Source of the DNA: Rosenbergiella nectarea
GTDB lineage: Bacteria; Pseudomonadota; Gammaproteobacteria; Enterobacterales; Enterobacteriaceae
Reading direction: 5' to 3'
Assembly (NCBI RefSeq): GCF_900111105.1
Contig: NZ_FOGC01000016.1
Coordinates: 1 to 50,555 of the forward strand
Length of the DNA: 50,555 nt
Position 1 is the first letter of the stretch. Each line of letters begins with the position of its first letter. This document shows, in pieces, positions 35,966 through 46,646 of this stretch. Under the pieces are notes generated by a model. That model saw nothing but the letters and a program-made list of their open reading frames with translations, ran no database searches and had not been told where the DNA came from. A program made the position numbers and the translations under genes.

Positions 35966-37222
35966 ATGAATATAGAACTTATGGGGCAGCGTGCCAAGGC
36001 GGCTGCTTATCAACTTGCCACGCTAACTGCGCAAGAAAAAAATCAGCTATTGATGACTATTGCTGATCAACTCACGAGTAATGCGCCTGATATTTTAGCC
36101 GCTAATCAATTAGATGTGGCAGATGCCGTTGAACAAGGCCTCTCGCCAGCGTTAATTGATCGTTTGACGCTGACCGTCGAAAGGTTATCGGATATTGCTA
36201 ATGATGTGCGTAAAGTTTGCCAGCTTAGTGACCCTATTGGCCAAGTGATCGACGGTGGGGAGTTAGACAGCGGTTTGAAAATCGAGCGACGCCGAGTACC
36301 GCTAGGGGTGGTCGCGATTATCTATGAGGCTCGTCCGAATGTGACGATCGACGTGGCAACGCTGTGTTTGAAAACAGGTAATGCGGCGATTCTTCGTGGC
36401 GGAAAAGAAACCTATCGTACTAACTCGCAAACCGTTAACGTTATTCGTAAAGCGCTAGCACAGCATGGTTTGCCCATTGATGCCGTTCAAGCGATTGACG
36501 ATCCCGATCGCCAATGGGTAAGCCAATTGTTGAAGCTAGATAAATATGTCGATATGTTGATTCCGCGGGGCGGAGCAAGCTTACATAAGCTGTGCCGCGA
36601 GCACTCGACAATCCCCGTGATTACGGGCGGAATAGGTGTCTGTCATCTTTATATCGATGAAACGATGGATACTGAACAAGCCCTTGATGTGATCGTCAAT
36701 GCTAAGAAACAGCGCCCGAGTGCTTGTAATTCTCTAGAAACACTCTTGATTCATCGTTCGCAGCTCGAACTCTTCCTACCCAAATTTGTGGCCCGTATGG
36801 CCCAGGAAGGGATTAGCCTGCATGTTGATCAGCAACTGTTATCACATCCAGCCCTGAAAGATAAAGGATTTGCGCAAGCCACTGAAGCCTCTTACCGCGA
36901 TGAATGGCTATCCCTTGACCTGAATATCAAAGCGGTAACAGACCTACGCTCGGCGGTTGAACATATCCGTGAGTACGGTACGCAACATTCAGATGGTATC
37001 TTGACAGAACGTTACCAGAATGCCCAAGAGTTTGTTAACCAAGTCGACTCGGCGGTGGTGTACGTCAATGCTAGCACTCGCTTTACCGATGGTGGGCAAT
37101 TTGGCTTAGGCGCCGAAGTGGCGGTCAGCACCCAGAAATTGCATGCGAGGGGACCAATGGGGTTAGAAGCGTTGACGACCTATAAGTGGATCTGTTGGGG
37201 ACAAAATACGTTACGTAGCTAA
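35966..37222 (+). CDS. proA: Glutamate-5-semialdehyde dehydrogenase ProA
   Basis: ProA reduces gamma-glutamyl phosphate with NADPH to glutamate semialdehyde, which cyclises towards proline. The 418-aa product belongs to the aldehyde dehydrogenase superfamily. It shows [57 protein letters not shown] (active Cys in the ACNSLE segment) and [17 protein letters not shown]. It forms the proBA operon. No tRNA-Thr gene follows, unlike E. coli. Confidence 0.97.
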   Translation: MNIELMGQRAKAAAYQLATLTAQEKNQLLMTIADQLTSNAPDILAANQLDVADAVEQGLSPALIDRLTLTVERLSDIANDVRKVCQLSDPIGQVIDGGELDSGLKIERRRVPLGVVAIIYEARPNVTIDVATLCLKTGNAAILRGGKETYRTNSQTVNVIRKALAQHGLPIDAVQAIDDPDRQWVSQLLKLDKYVDMLIPRGGASLHKLCREHSTIPVITGGIGVCHLYIDETMDTEQALDVIVNAKKQRPSACNSLETLLIHRSQLELFLPKFVARMAQEGISLHVDQQLLSHPALKDKGFAQATEASYRDEWLSLDLNIKAVTDLRSAVEHIREYGTQHSDGILTERYQNAQEFVNQVDSAVVYVNASTRFTDGGQFGLGAEVAVSTQKLHARGPMGLEALTTYKWICWGQNTLRS

Positions 37223-37360
37223 TGCTAAGGTTTCGTTAAGAAAATACGCTTTTTGATAACTTTGGACATACTCTCCTGATACGAATCAAGAGTAATCTTG
37301 ATGGTTAGCGGTAAGGTATTACGCATAATTCTACTAATATTTTGGCTCGAGCGAGAAGTT

Positions 37361-37765
37361 ATGCGTAAAAGACCTCTAGTGTTAGCGATGATATGGTTAA
37401 CCTTAAACCCGATGGTTATGGCCTATGCCCATGATCATCATCATGATCACTGGGACCGTCATGGCCATCCAGGGCCACGGTGGCATGACCGTCACGACTG
37501 GCGTGATGATCACCGTGATCATGACAGGTACTCTTATCATCGACCGCGTTATGATAGAAGAGACTTTTTCTATGGCGGCCATCACTTTAGACCGGGCGGA
37601 CGATACCCCCATCAATACTATCAAAATCGATATTGGGTTAACGACTGGCACCGGCACGGATTAGGCTCACCACCTCCCGGGCATCGGTGGGCGAATATTA
37701 ATGGTAACTACGTACTGATCGCCGTCGCCACTGGCGTAATCACCTCTCTTATCCTCAATAATTAA
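37361..37765 (+). CDS. RcnB-family periplasmic protein
   Basis: This 134-aa precursor has a signal peptide (MRKRPLVLAMIWLTLNPMVMAYA) and a very His/Asp/Arg-rich segment beginning HDHHHDHWDRHGH (about residues 24-70). A C-terminal RcnB-type motif follows: PPPGHRWANINGNYVLIAVATGVI. RcnB proteins are periplasmic and linked to nickel/cobalt homeostasis, and the histidine cluster fits metal binding. ATG 37361 has GAGAAG upstream; the frame extends back to 37298 but without a better start. It stands alone between proA and aroF and ends at a strong terminator. Confidence 0.85.
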   Translation: MRKRPLVLAMIWLTLNPMVMAYAHDHHHDHWDRHGHPGPRWHDRHDWRDDHRDHDRYSYHRPRYDRRDFFYGGHHFRPGGRYPHQYYQNRYWVNDWHRHGLGSPPPGHRWANINGNYVLIAVATGVITSLILNN

Positions 37766-37771
37766 TTTGTT

Positions 37772-37799
37772 AGGCCCGAGATGACTCGGGCCTTTTTTT
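37772..37799 (+). terminator. Terminator behind the RcnB-like gene
   Basis: AGGCCCGAG (37772-37780) pairs with CTCGGGCCT (37785-37793) around an ATGA loop and runs into seven T. It separates this gene from the aroF promoter region. Confidence 0.92.
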
Positions 37800-37866
37800 A
37801 TCTCCGATGATGGGTGTATAGAATACATTACAACCCCTAGTAACAGGGTGATTTATACTTGATATA

Positions 37867-37915
37867 TGTAAACATATCATTACATGTAAATAATAATTGG
37901 ATTGAAAGGTTTACT
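37867..37915 (+). promoter_or_regulatory. TyrR boxes of the aroF-tyrA operon
   Basis: The TyrR consensus is TGTAAA-N6-TTTACA. A near-perfect strong box, TGTAAA-CATATC-ATTACA (37867-37884), is directly followed by a weak box TGTAAA-TAATAA-TTGGAT (37885-37902). A possible third weak half-match ends in TTTACT (to 37915). The arrangement, one strong and adjoining weak boxes upstream of and over the -35, is like E. coli aroF and predicts tyrosine repression. Confidence 0.8.
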
Positions 37916-37929
37916 TTTTGTGGTATGGT
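37902..37929 (+). promoter_or_regulatory. aroF promoter
   Basis: TTGAAA (37902-37907), a 16-bp spacer and TATGGT (37924-37929) form a sigma-70 promoter directly downstream of and partly covered by the TyrR boxes. It is about 40 bases before the aroF start. Confidence 0.6.
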
Positions 37930-37975
37930 AAGGGTATTGGTCGCCGAGACCCCCCTATTTTAGTCAGGTAACGTT

Positions 37976-39052
37976 ATGCAGAAAGATGCCTTAAATAATG
38001 TTCATATCGCGGATGAGTCAGTAATGATGACCCCGGCAGAACTAAAAGAGTTGTTCCCACTGACTGCCGATCAGCAGCAGCAAATCCAAGATTCCCGCCA
38101 AACAATTGCTGATATTATTGCCGGTCGAGATCCTCGTCTTCTAGTCGTGTGTGGCCCATGTTCAATTCATGATCCGCAAGCGGCTTTAGAGTATGCGGCG
38201 CTTTACAAGAAATTAGCTGAAGAGGTCAGTGATTCCCTTTACTTAGTAATGCGTGTTTATTTTGAAAAGCCGCGTACCACCGTGGGGTGGAAAGGGTTAA
38301 TTAACGACCCGCATATGGATGGCTCATTTGATATCGAGCAGGGATTGAAGTTGGCACGTCAATTATTAGTTGAGCTGGTGTCTATGGGACTCCCTCTGGC
38401 AACCGAGGCCTTAGATCCTAATTCGCCACAGTTCCTGGGTGACTTATTCAGTTGGTCAGCGATTGGGGCTCGGACCACTGAATCGCAAACCCACCGCGAA
38501 ATGGCATCGGGGTTATCTATGCCAGTTGGGTTTAAAAACGGTACAGATGGTAGCTTAGGGACGGCGATTAACGCTATGCGTGCCGCCGCGATGCCGCACC
38601 GTTTTGTCGGGATCAATCAACAAGGTCAGGTGTGTCTATTACAAACTCAAGGCAATGGGGATGGGCATGTGATTCTGCGTGGTGGTAAGACGCCAAATTA
38701 CCATCCTGAAGATATTGCCCAGTGCGAGGCTGAAATGGCTAAGGCGGGTCTGCGTCCTTCTTTAATGATCGATTGCAGTCATGGTAATTCCAATAAGGAT
38801 TATCGTCGGCAAACGGTGGTGGCCAATAGCGTATTACAGCTATTACAAGCCGGAAACCGTTCTATCACTGGCATTATGTTAGAGAGTCACTTATTCGAGG
38901 GGAGCCAATCTTCAGAGTTGCCGCGCGCTGAGATGCAATATGGCGTATCCGTTACCGACGCCTGTATTAACTGGCAGTCAACTGAGCAGTTATTAAAGAA
39001 ACTGGCGAGCGCAATGAATGCTATGATCACCTCAAGTACAGTGGAAGGGTAG
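37976..39052 (+). CDS. aroF: Tyrosine-sensitive DAHP synthase AroF
   Basis: AroF condenses phosphoenolpyruvate and erythrose 4-phosphate to DAHP, entering the shikimate pathway; the AroF isoenzyme is inhibited by tyrosine. The 358-aa class I enzyme shows [64 protein letters not shown] and [14 protein letters not shown]. The N-terminus [11 protein letters not shown] is the AroF type, and the partner tyrA nine bases downstream confirms the isoenzyme. Confidence 0.97.
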   Translation: MQKDALNNVHIADESVMMTPAELKELFPLTADQQQQIQDSRQTIADIIAGRDPRLLVVCGPCSIHDPQAALEYAALYKKLAEEVSDSLYLVMRVYFEKPRTTVGWKGLINDPHMDGSFDIEQGLKLARQLLVELVSMGLPLATEALDPNSPQFLGDLFSWSAIGARTTESQTHREMASGLSMPVGFKNGTDGSLGTAINAMRAAAMPHRFVGINQQGQVCLLQTQGNGDGHVILRGGKTPNYHPEDIAQCEAEMAKAGLRPSLMIDCSHGNSNKDYRRQTVVANSVLQLLQAGNRSITGIMLESHLFEGSQSSELPRAEMQYGVSVTDACINWQSTEQLLKKLASAMNAMITSSTVEG

Positions 39053-39060
39053 ATAGGGTA

Positions 39061-40182
39061 ATGGTTGCAGAACTGAACGCACTACGCGATAAAATCGATG
39101 AAACAGATAAAGCATTACTGGCCTTGCTTGCACAACGTATGCAACTGGTGGCGGAAGTTGGAGAAGTCAAAAGCCAGCATGGGCTGCCGATCTATGTACC
39201 AGAGCGTGAGGCATCGATGTTAGCTTCACGACGTGCGGAAGCAGAAGCTGCCGGGATCCCTGCCGATTTAATCGAAGATGTTTTACGTAGAGTGATGCGG
39301 GAGTCTTACGCCAGTGAAAATGATAAAGGGTTTAAGACGCTCAATCCAGCAATGCGACCTATCGTTATCGTTGGGGGTAAAGGGAAAATGGGTCGCTTGT
39401 TCGAGCGTATGTTAACGCTTTCAGGTTACCAAGTCCGTTTACTCGATAAGGAAGAGTGGGACCAAGCGGCTTCGCTGGTCAGCGATGCGGGGATGGTGAT
39501 TGTTAGCGTACCTATTCATTTAACTGAACAGGTCATCCAACAGCTACCAACCCTACCGGATGATTGTATATTAGTGGACTTGTGCTCAGTTAAGAAAGCG
39601 CCATTAGATGCAATGATGGCGGCACATAATGGTCCGGTACTAGGTTTGCACCCGATGTTTGGGCCAGATAGTGGTAGCTTGGCTAAACAAGTGGTGGTGT
39701 GGTGTGATGGCCGATCTCCTGAAGCTTACCAGTGGTTTCTGCAGCAAATAGAGGTATGGGGGGCAAGGCTACATTCTGCCACGGCGGAAGAGCATGACCA
39801 AAACATGGCGTTTATCCAAGCACTCCGACACTTTGCGACCTTCGCCTATGGATTGCATTTGTCAGAAGAGAATGTCGATCTTAAACAATTACTGGCACTT
39901 TCCTCACCTATCTACCGACTAGAATTAGCAATGGTAGGTCGCCTATTTGCTCAAGATGCACAATTATACGCTGATATTATTATGTCGTCGCCAAACAACA
40001 TTGCCTTAATTAAGCGTTATTATACTCGCTTTGGTGAGGCGCTAGCTCAACTCGAACGTGGCGATAAAGCCTCTTTCATAAAAAGTTTTGCTGGGGTTCA
40101 AACTTGGTTTGGTGATTATGCCAAGACGTTTATGACAGAAAGTCGCTCTCTACTCCGGTCGGCGAACGATAATCGCAAGTAA
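39061..40182 (+). CDS. tyrA: Chorismate mutase/prephenate dehydrogenase TyrA
   Basis: This bifunctional T-protein has an N-terminal AroQ chorismate mutase (about 1-90: [22 protein letters not shown]) and an NAD-dependent prephenate dehydrogenase (from about 99: [19 protein letters not shown]). Further dehydrogenase segments are [10 protein letters not shown] and [16 protein letters not shown]. Length is 373 aa as in E. coli. It is the second gene of aroF-tyrA under TyrR control and ends at a terminator shared with the convergent pheA end. Confidence 0.97.
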   Translation: MVAELNALRDKIDETDKALLALLAQRMQLVAEVGEVKSQHGLPIYVPEREASMLASRRAEAEAAGIPADLIEDVLRRVMRESYASENDKGFKTLNPAMRPIVIVGGKGKMGRLFERMLTLSGYQVRLLDKEEWDQAASLVSDAGMVIVSVPIHLTEQVIQQLPTLPDDCILVDLCSVKKAPLDAMMAAHNGPVLGLHPMFGPDSGSLAKQVVVWCDGRSPEAYQWFLQQIEVWGARLHSATAEEHDQNMAFIQALRHFATFAYGLHLSEENVDLKQLLALSSPIYRLELAMVGRLFAQDAQLYADIIMSSPNNIALIKRYYTRFGEALAQLERGDKASFIKSFAGVQTWFGDYAKTFMTESRSLLRSANDNRK

Positions 40183-40202
40183 TTCGCCAACCTACTAATG
40201 TT

Positions 40203-40233
40203 AAGCACCACGTTTACCGTGGTGCTTTTTTTT
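40203..40233 (+). terminator. Terminator of aroF-tyrA
   Basis: AAGCACCACG (40203-40212) and CGTGGTGCTT (40218-40227) form a 10-bp stem with a TTTAC loop, then a T tract to 40233. It touches the pheA stop codon (40232), so it may act on both converging transcripts. Confidence 0.92.
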
Positions 40234-41389
40234 AAGGTATTACGGCGGTCACTGTTTCGCTCGGATAACAACCAAGCACCTTTAAGTAGCGGGTAAGTTC
40301 AGTAAGCTGTTGCAGGGCAGATTGCATAGCCGGATCACTGCTATTAGCTTGAACATCGATGTAAAACATCTCTTCCCAAGGGTTACCGTTAATGGGGCGA
40401 GATTCTAATTTAGTCATCACAATATCATGTTGTCTTAAGACCCATAATGCGTCGACTAATGCACCGGCTTGTTGCCCGGTTGCCATTAATAAGGTGGTTT
40501 TCGCGGGAACTTGTTCTGACACTTTCACCGGTTTACGGGCTAGGACGATAAAACGGGTAATATTTTGCGATTGGTTGGCGAGTTGACGCTCTATCGCTTG
40601 TAGCTGATAGAGTTGTCCCCCGGCCTCACTACCGAGTGCCGCGACAGAAGGGTCGTTTAAGCTCGCAACGGTTTCCATTGCAGCGGCAGTGCTTTCGGTA
40701 TAGTTAATTTTCCAATGCGGATAATGATTCAAATACTGGCTACATTGTTGGAAAGGTTGAGGATGGCTATAGACGGTAGTGATGGCCTCAAGAGAGGTTT
40801 CTGCAGAAACCAACAGGCAGTGATTAATCGGTAATGTCATTTCTCCTACAATATGTAGCCCAGTATTCTGAAGCAAATCGTAGACGTCGTTAATCGAACC
40901 AGAACTCGTATTCTCTAAGGGAAGCACGGCATAGTCAGCTAATCCCTTCTCCACTTGATTAACAATATCTTGAAATTTACTGCAGCCGACTTCGATCATT
41001 TGGTCAAAATGATGTGAAGCGTAGCTTCGTGCGGCGAGGTGCGAATAAGAGCCCTTAGGGCCTAAGAACGCGACGCGAACCGCTTGTTGCTGAGAGTCAT
41101 TGAGCGCTTTTTGGAGTAAAGCTTGTTGAATCAGTACCGAGTCTTCAATAACCAGCTGAAAAAGGCGCGTAATATAGTGACTGTCAAGAGAGAGCGTTTT
41201 GCCTTGTTCGATCAGTTCTTCCAGAAGCTGTTTTTCGCGGGTCACATCACGTACAGGACGCTGGGTTTGTAACTTATAGTTGCCCACCGCAACAGCAAGC
41301 TCACGACGTTTAGCGAGTAGAGTGAGTAAACGGCTATCCAGTTCACTAATGTCATGCCGCAATTCGTCAAGCGAAGCGTAAGGGGTCAT
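40232..41389 (-). CDS. pheA: Chorismate mutase/prephenate dehydratase PheA
   Basis: This bifunctional P-protein has an AroQ chorismate mutase (about 1-90), prephenate dehydratase (about 105-285; [42 protein letters not shown] and the [12 protein letters not shown] end of the catalytic part) and a C-terminal ACT regulatory domain for phenylalanine. The ACT domain here reads [20 protein letters not shown]. coli has ESRPI-type residues too. Length is 385 aa (E. coli 386). AAGGAC precedes ATG 41389. It is expressed from the pheL leader with attenuation. Confidence 0.97.
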   Translation of the reverse strand: MTPYASLDELRHDISELDSRLLTLLAKRRELAVAVGNYKLQTQRPVRDVTREKQLLEELIEQGKTLSLDSHYITRLFQLVIEDSVLIQQALLQKALNDSQQQAVRVAFLGPKGSYSHLAARSYASHHFDQMIEVGCSKFQDIVNQVEKGLADYAVLPLENTSSGSINDVYDLLQNTGLHIVGEMTLPINHCLLVSAETSLEAITTVYSHPQPFQQCSQYLNHYPHWKINYTESTAAAMETVASLNDPSVAALGSEAGGQLYQLQAIERQLANQSQNITRFIVLARKPVKVSEQVPAKTTLLMATGQQAGALVDALWVLRQHDIVMTKLESRPINGNPWEEMFYIDVQANSSDPAMQSALQQLTELTRYLKVLGCYPSETVTAVIP

Positions 41390-41417
41390 AGTCTGTCCTT
41401 TTGTTTTTTATTTTTTC

Positions 41418-41445
41418 AAAAAAAAAGCCTCCCGGAGGGGAGGCC
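41418..41445 (-). terminator. pheA attenuator
   Basis: On the minus strand GCCTCCC and GGGAGGC (41444-41438 and 41433-41427) form a GC-rich stem followed by nine or more T. It lies between the Phe-rich leader peptide and pheA, so it is the attenuator terminator. Upstream CTCCCCC and AGGGAAGCC segments can form the competing structure. Confidence 0.9.
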
Positions 41446-41468
41446 TTTTGTTCGTCTTTTCATTCATT

Positions 41469-41537
41469 CTAGTCGAAGCGGCTTCCCTGGTAGGGGGAGC
41501 TAAAAAAAAATGAAAAGAAGAACAGGTTATAGTGCAT
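41469..41537 (-). CDS. pheL: pheA leader peptide PheL
   Basis: This 22-codon ORF begins MHYNLFFFSFFF and ends with TAG at 41471-41469. Six of the first twelve residues are Phe, in two FFF runs, like E. coli PheL (two FFF runs in 15 aa). Slow decoding at low Phe-tRNA would let the antiterminator form and pheA be read. The ribosome-binding site is weak (GAGAAAAA). Unlike E. coli, about ten non-Phe codons follow the Phe runs. Confidence 0.8.
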   Translation of the reverse strand: MHYNLFFFSFFFSSPYQGSRFD

Positions 41538-41567
41538 GTCATTTTTTCTCAGTAGGGTTGAACTCAG

Positions 41568-41596
41568 AGAGTAGCGTTTGCGATCCCGCGCGTCAA
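41568..41596 (-). promoter_or_regulatory. pheLA promoter
   Basis: On the minus strand TTGACG (41596-41591), a 17-bp spacer and TACTCT (41573-41568) form a candidate sigma-70 promoter. It is placed just after the raiA terminator and about 30 bases before the leader ATG. Confidence 0.55.
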
Positions 41597-41599
41597 CCT

Positions 41600-41627
41600 A
41601 AAACCGCGCACCCGATGGGTGCGCGGT
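41600..41627 (-). terminator. Terminator of raiA
   Basis: ACCGCGCACCC and GGGTGCGCGGT form an 11-bp perfect stem with a three-base loop. On the minus strand it is followed by TTTT. It lies five bases beyond the raiA stop. Confidence 0.85.
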
Positions 41628-41631
41628 GACA

Positions 41632-41961
41632 TTAGGATTCGGCAGGAATAATATCTTTAACGCTACCGTTTGCACGCCGTGCTTCAGCCTTGTGCTGAAC
41701 CTTATTGAGTTGGCGTTCGAGTTTAGAAATGAGTTCGTTTACTGCGACATACATATCGTCGTTTTTCGCGGTAGCAACGAGGGTACCGTTGGGCGTATTG
41801 AGTGTTGCATCGGCAACAAACTCTTTAGGTTCTTTAGAGAGGACTACGTGAGGATTTATCAGCTGGGTTTGCCACTTCTCTAGCTTTGCAAACCGCTCTT
41901 CAATATGACTACGGATTGCCGGGGTAATATCCATTTGCTTGCTGGTGATGTTGATCATCAT
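41632..41961 (-). CDS. raiA: Ribosome-associated inhibitor RaiA (YfiA)
   Basis: RaiA (protein Y) binds the 30S A/P-site region in stationary phase or cold and keeps 70S ribosomes inactive. The 109-aa product has the HPF/YfiA fold sequence [58 protein letters not shown] 41961 aligns with the E. coli start and has GAGAGG; a second ATG follows at once, and 20 further codons upstream are unlikely to be translated. It is preceded by a CRP-like palindrome. Confidence 0.95.
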   Translation of the reverse strand: MMINITSKQMDITPAIRSHIEERFAKLEKWQTQLINPHVVLSKEPKEFVADATLNTPNGTLVATAKNDDMYVAVNELISKLERQLNKVQHKAEARRANGSVKDIIPAES

Positions 41962-42024
41962 TTTACCTCTCTTCGTCATTGCCAGGGTACGAGCATCCAG
42001 AATACCGACTATGCATAGCAATAA

Positions 42025-42040
42025 CGTGATCTAGATCACA
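42025..42040 (-). promoter_or_regulatory. CRP-like site upstream of raiA
   Basis: CGTGATCTAGATCACA differs by one base from the perfect symmetric CRP consensus TGTGA-N6-TCACA. It lies about 65 bases before the raiA start, a position suiting activation. E. coli raiA is reported as cAMP-CRP-activated. Confidence 0.75.
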
Positions 42041-42251
42041 TTATTGCGAGAGAAAAAATAATTAGTCAAACAGCCCATTTTCAGCTACCTGTTGGTTGAG
42101 AGGGGGAAAATTATTGTCAGTCAGTGCGGGCCAAAAGATCAGTGTTAGGCACTGCGCTGTCCGTTTCAAGCATGAGGTTGTCACTTATGCATGAGTCACA
42201 GGGAAAGAGGTATCGCTAGGATAGTCTTTTTATCCTCAGTAAGGAAATATC

Positions 42252-43889
<1,638 letters not shown>

Positions 43890-43915
<26 letters not shown>

Positions 43916-44654
43916 GAGGCATCCCTAACCGTCGGCGAAACACTGTGCTAAAAGCGCTTTGACTTTCATGGCCTAAAGCGAGGGCCACTCTTAATACAGA
44001 TTGGCCCTGTGCAAGACGTTTCATCGCCTCCATTAACTTCGCCCGCCTTACCCATTCACTAAAAGAAAAGCCTATTTCCTGTCGAAAATGCCTTAATAGC
44101 GTGTGCTCACTGAGGTTAATCAAAGTCGCTGCCTCAGAGGTTGTCCAGGGTTTCGCTAAATCGTCACGCACAAGCATGCATAGGTTCTTGAGCACAGAGG
44201 AGACGGGTTCAGGGAGATTGAAGGGGAGCACTGACATGCCGCGTATTTCATCTAGGATAAGTTCATACACTCTCTCTGCTCGGCTGTTTGGTGCGTAGCG
44301 ATCGGGGAGGTCGAGTGCTGCGATAATGAGCTCCCTTAACAGTGGTGAGACTTGCACCACTTGGCACACCGTGGGTAAATCAGCTCGGGCGAAAGGATCC
44401 ACAAATAATGTTCTGGCAGCAACTTGCGCGGTAATCGTTAACTGGTGAACAACCCCAGCAGGCAACCACACCTCGCGACTAGGAGGGATGATCCAACACC
44501 CTTGCGCGGTATGGACGCTGACTACGCCGCTTAAGCTATAAAGTAATTGAGCGCAGCGATGTTGATGCCAAGGTTCACTTTCGCCATGAGAGTAATCATG
44601 AGCGAGGGGGATTATTGGACGCGTTTCAAAATTAATGGGCAGTGTCGTCGACAT
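43890..44654 (-). CDS. AraC-family transcriptional regulator (NimR-like)
   Basis: This 254-aa regulator has an N-terminal cupin-type sensor (HDYSHGESEPWHQHRCAQLLYSLSGV, PPSREVWLPAGVVHQL) and a C-terminal double helix-turn-helix (TSEAATLINLSEHTLLRHFRQEIG, VALALGHESQSAFSTVFRRRLGMPPSHY). It resembles the YeaM/NimR branch of the AraC family, which controls efflux genes in E. coli. The target here is unknown. Its 3' end overlaps the convergent leuA pseudogene; both sit as an extra block between raiA and bamD, which are adjacent in E. coli. Confidence 0.85.
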
Positions 44655-44751
44655 GCGATTCTATTTTTTATGGGATGGCAATGAGAGTATTACGTGGAAA
44701 TTGCCTTTTCAATTGTTTTAATCGGGTAAGTGATAGGGGGGATAAAGCGAT

Positions 44752-44781
44752 AAAAAAAACCAGCCACTGAGCGTGACTGGT
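44752..44781 (-). terminator. Terminator of bamD
   Basis: On the minus strand ACCAGTCAC and GTGGCTGGT pair (one wobble) around a GCTCA loop and are followed by a run of T (A run at 44752-44759). It lies about 20 bases behind the bamD stop. Confidence 0.85.
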
Positions 44782-44802
44782 CGGTAAGCAGAATAGGGGC
44801 TA

Positions 44803-45537
44803 CTATTTTGCGTTATTTGATGCGATTAATTTTGCTACCTTATCTGCTTCAACGTTTAGCTGAAGTTTACGGTAGGCATTTTCCATGTAAGGAAGCGCTT
44901 GGCGTGTTGAAGCCGTATCGGGATAATCGCTCAACATCTCTTTGGCACGATTAACAACCGCGACATAAGCCCCACGTTTAGTGTAGAATTTCACAACAGA
45001 TAATTGATACGTCGATAAACGATCCTTTAGCGCGACTAAACGTTTTTGTGCGTCAGGTGCATATTGGCTGTTCGGATAGCTCTGTACCAGTTGTGAAAAG
45101 TCTTTGAAAGCTTGACGGGCATTTGACGGATCGCGATCCGAACGGTCGATACCGAAGAAGTGTTGTAGAGCAGATTGATCAAGCGCCATATCCGTTAGCC
45201 CTTGCATATACATAACATAGTCGATGTTAGGGTGGGTCGGATTTAAACGAATGAAGCGTGAAATAGTCGCTTGCGCCATTGACATATCGTCATTCTTGTA
45301 ATAGGCATAGATCAGATCGAGCTGTACCTGTTGCGAATACGGACCAAAAGGGTAACGGTTGTCCAGCGCTTCTAACTGGCTGATGGCGCCTCTGAAGTTC
45401 CCATCTTGCATTTTTTGCTGAGCCGTAGCATAAATCTGCGAAGGAGGATTGTCAGGAACGACATCTTTAGATCCGGAACATCCGACCAGAGCTAAGCTAA
45501 GCGTGGCGAGCGCCACAAGATATTTCATACGCATCAT
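44803..45537 (-). CDS. bamD: Outer membrane assembly lipoprotein BamD
   Basis: BamD is the essential lipoprotein partner of BamA in the beta-barrel assembly complex, facing the periplasm from the outer membrane. The 244-aa precursor (E. coli 245) has a lipoprotein signal with lipobox LVGC (C20). Tetratricopeptide-like repeats follow ([70 protein letters not shown]). It is divergent from rluD as in E. coli. Confidence 0.97.
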   Translation of the reverse strand: MMRMKYLVALATLSLALVGCSGSKDVVPDNPPSQIYATAQQKMQDGNFRGAISQLEALDNRYPFGPYSQQVQLDLIYAYYKNDDMSMAQATISRFIRLNPTHPNIDYVMYMQGLTDMALDQSALQHFFGIDRSDRDPSNARQAFKDFSQLVQSYPNSQYAPDAQKRLVALKDRLSTYQLSVVKFYTKRGAYVAVVNRAKEMLSDYPDTASTRQALPYMENAYRKLQLNVEADKVAKLIASNNAK

Positions 45538-45665
45538 GACGAATTGATTATCCTCAAAAGTTTATTGGAAGCATTTATATGCGGCTTCCATTGTTTATCA
45601 GCTAAGATAGCACATTATCTTAAACGGCTTTGCCGGAAAAACCCAACGTTAACGAAGAACCTTAT

Positions 45666-46646
45666 ATGGCACAACAAGTAGAACTCGCTGCAACCATCTC
45701 CCTAGAACAATTGGGACAACGCTTAGATCAGTCTTTGGCTGAATTGTTCCCTGATTATTCACGTTCTCGTATAAAAGAATGGATTTTACAGGGCAGAGTC
45801 ACCATCAATGGAACGGTTGCCGATAAACCCAAAGAAAAAGTATTGGGTGGCGAGAAAATAGTCATCAGCGCAGAAATTGAAGAAGAAGCGCGTTGGGAAC
45901 CCCAAAATATTCCCCTCAACATCGTCTACGAAGATGATGATATTCTTGTCATCAATAAACCACGCGATTTAGTTGTGCACCCAGGCGCTGGTAATCCGGA
46001 TAAAACCATTCTGAATGCGCTGCTTTACCACTATCCGGCCATCGCTGATGTCCCGAGAGCGGGTATTGTACATCGCCTCGATAAGGATACCACAGGATTA
46101 ATGGTGGTTGCCAAGACCGTGCCAGCACAAACTCACTTGGTTGACTGCCTTCAACGGCGAGAAATTACCCGTGAATATGAAGCGGTAGCGATCGGTACCA
46201 TGACAGCAGGAGGTACTGTGGATGAGGCAATATCTCGTCACTCCACTAAGCGTACGCATATGGCGGTTCATCCGATGGGCAAACCGGCAGTGACGCATTA
46301 CCGAATTATGGAGCATTTCCGGGCGCATACGCGTCTTCGTTTGCGTTTGGAAACGGGCAGAACGCACCAAATCCGCGTGCACATGGCGCATATCGGCCAT
46401 TCGTTAGTGGGTGATCCGCTTTATGGCGGTCGTCCTCGCCCACCTAAAGGATCGAGTGAAGCTTTTATTAATGCGTTGCGCGGCTTCGATCGCCAAGCTT
46501 TGCATGCCACTATGCTCCGCCTCTATCATCCGATAACAGGTATCCAGATGGAATGGCATGCACCGCTTCCTCAAGATATGGTGGAGTTAATTGACGCACT
46601 GAAAGCTGATACTGCAGAGCATCGCGATCAAATGGACTGGCTATGA
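45666..46646 (+). CDS. rluD: 23S rRNA pseudouridine(1911/1915/1917) synthase RluD
   Basis: RluD makes pseudouridines in helix 69 of 23S rRNA, important for ribosome assembly and release. The 326-aa product equals E. coli RluD, with an N-terminal S4 RNA-binding domain (about 15-75), NKPRDLVVHPGAGN, and the catalytic D139 in GIVHRLDKDTTGL. ATG 45666 (MAQQVEL) matches the E. coli start; the frame extends upstream to 45630 without conserved sequence. Its stop overlaps the pgeF ATG by four bases. Confidence 0.97.
   Translation: MAQQVELAATISLEQLGQRLDQSLAELFPDYSRSRIKEWILQGRVTINGTVADKPKEKVLGGEKIVISAEIEEEARWEPQNIPLNIVYEDDDILVINKPRDLVVHPGAGNPDKTILNALLYHYPAIADVPRAGIVHRLDKDTTGLMVVAKTVPAQTHLVDCLQRREITREYEAVAIGTMTAGGTVDEAISRHSTKRTHMAVHPMGKPAVTHYRIMEHFRAHTRLRLRLETGRTHQIRVHMAHIGHSLVGDPLYGGRPRPPKGSSEAFINALRGFDRQALHATMLRLYHPITGIQMEWHAPLPQDMVELIDALKADTAEHRDQMDWL

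Noticed and set aside
37285-37302. Hairpin ATCAAGA-GTAA-TCTTGAT after proA as terminator
   Set aside because: The stem is only 7 bp and AT-rich and no T tract follows; kept only as a possible minor structure.
37403-37664. ORFs in other frames of the RcnB-like gene (both strands)
   Set aside because: They consist of low-complexity Met/Ile/Val/Thr sequence produced by CAT/GAT-rich DNA of the His-rich region.
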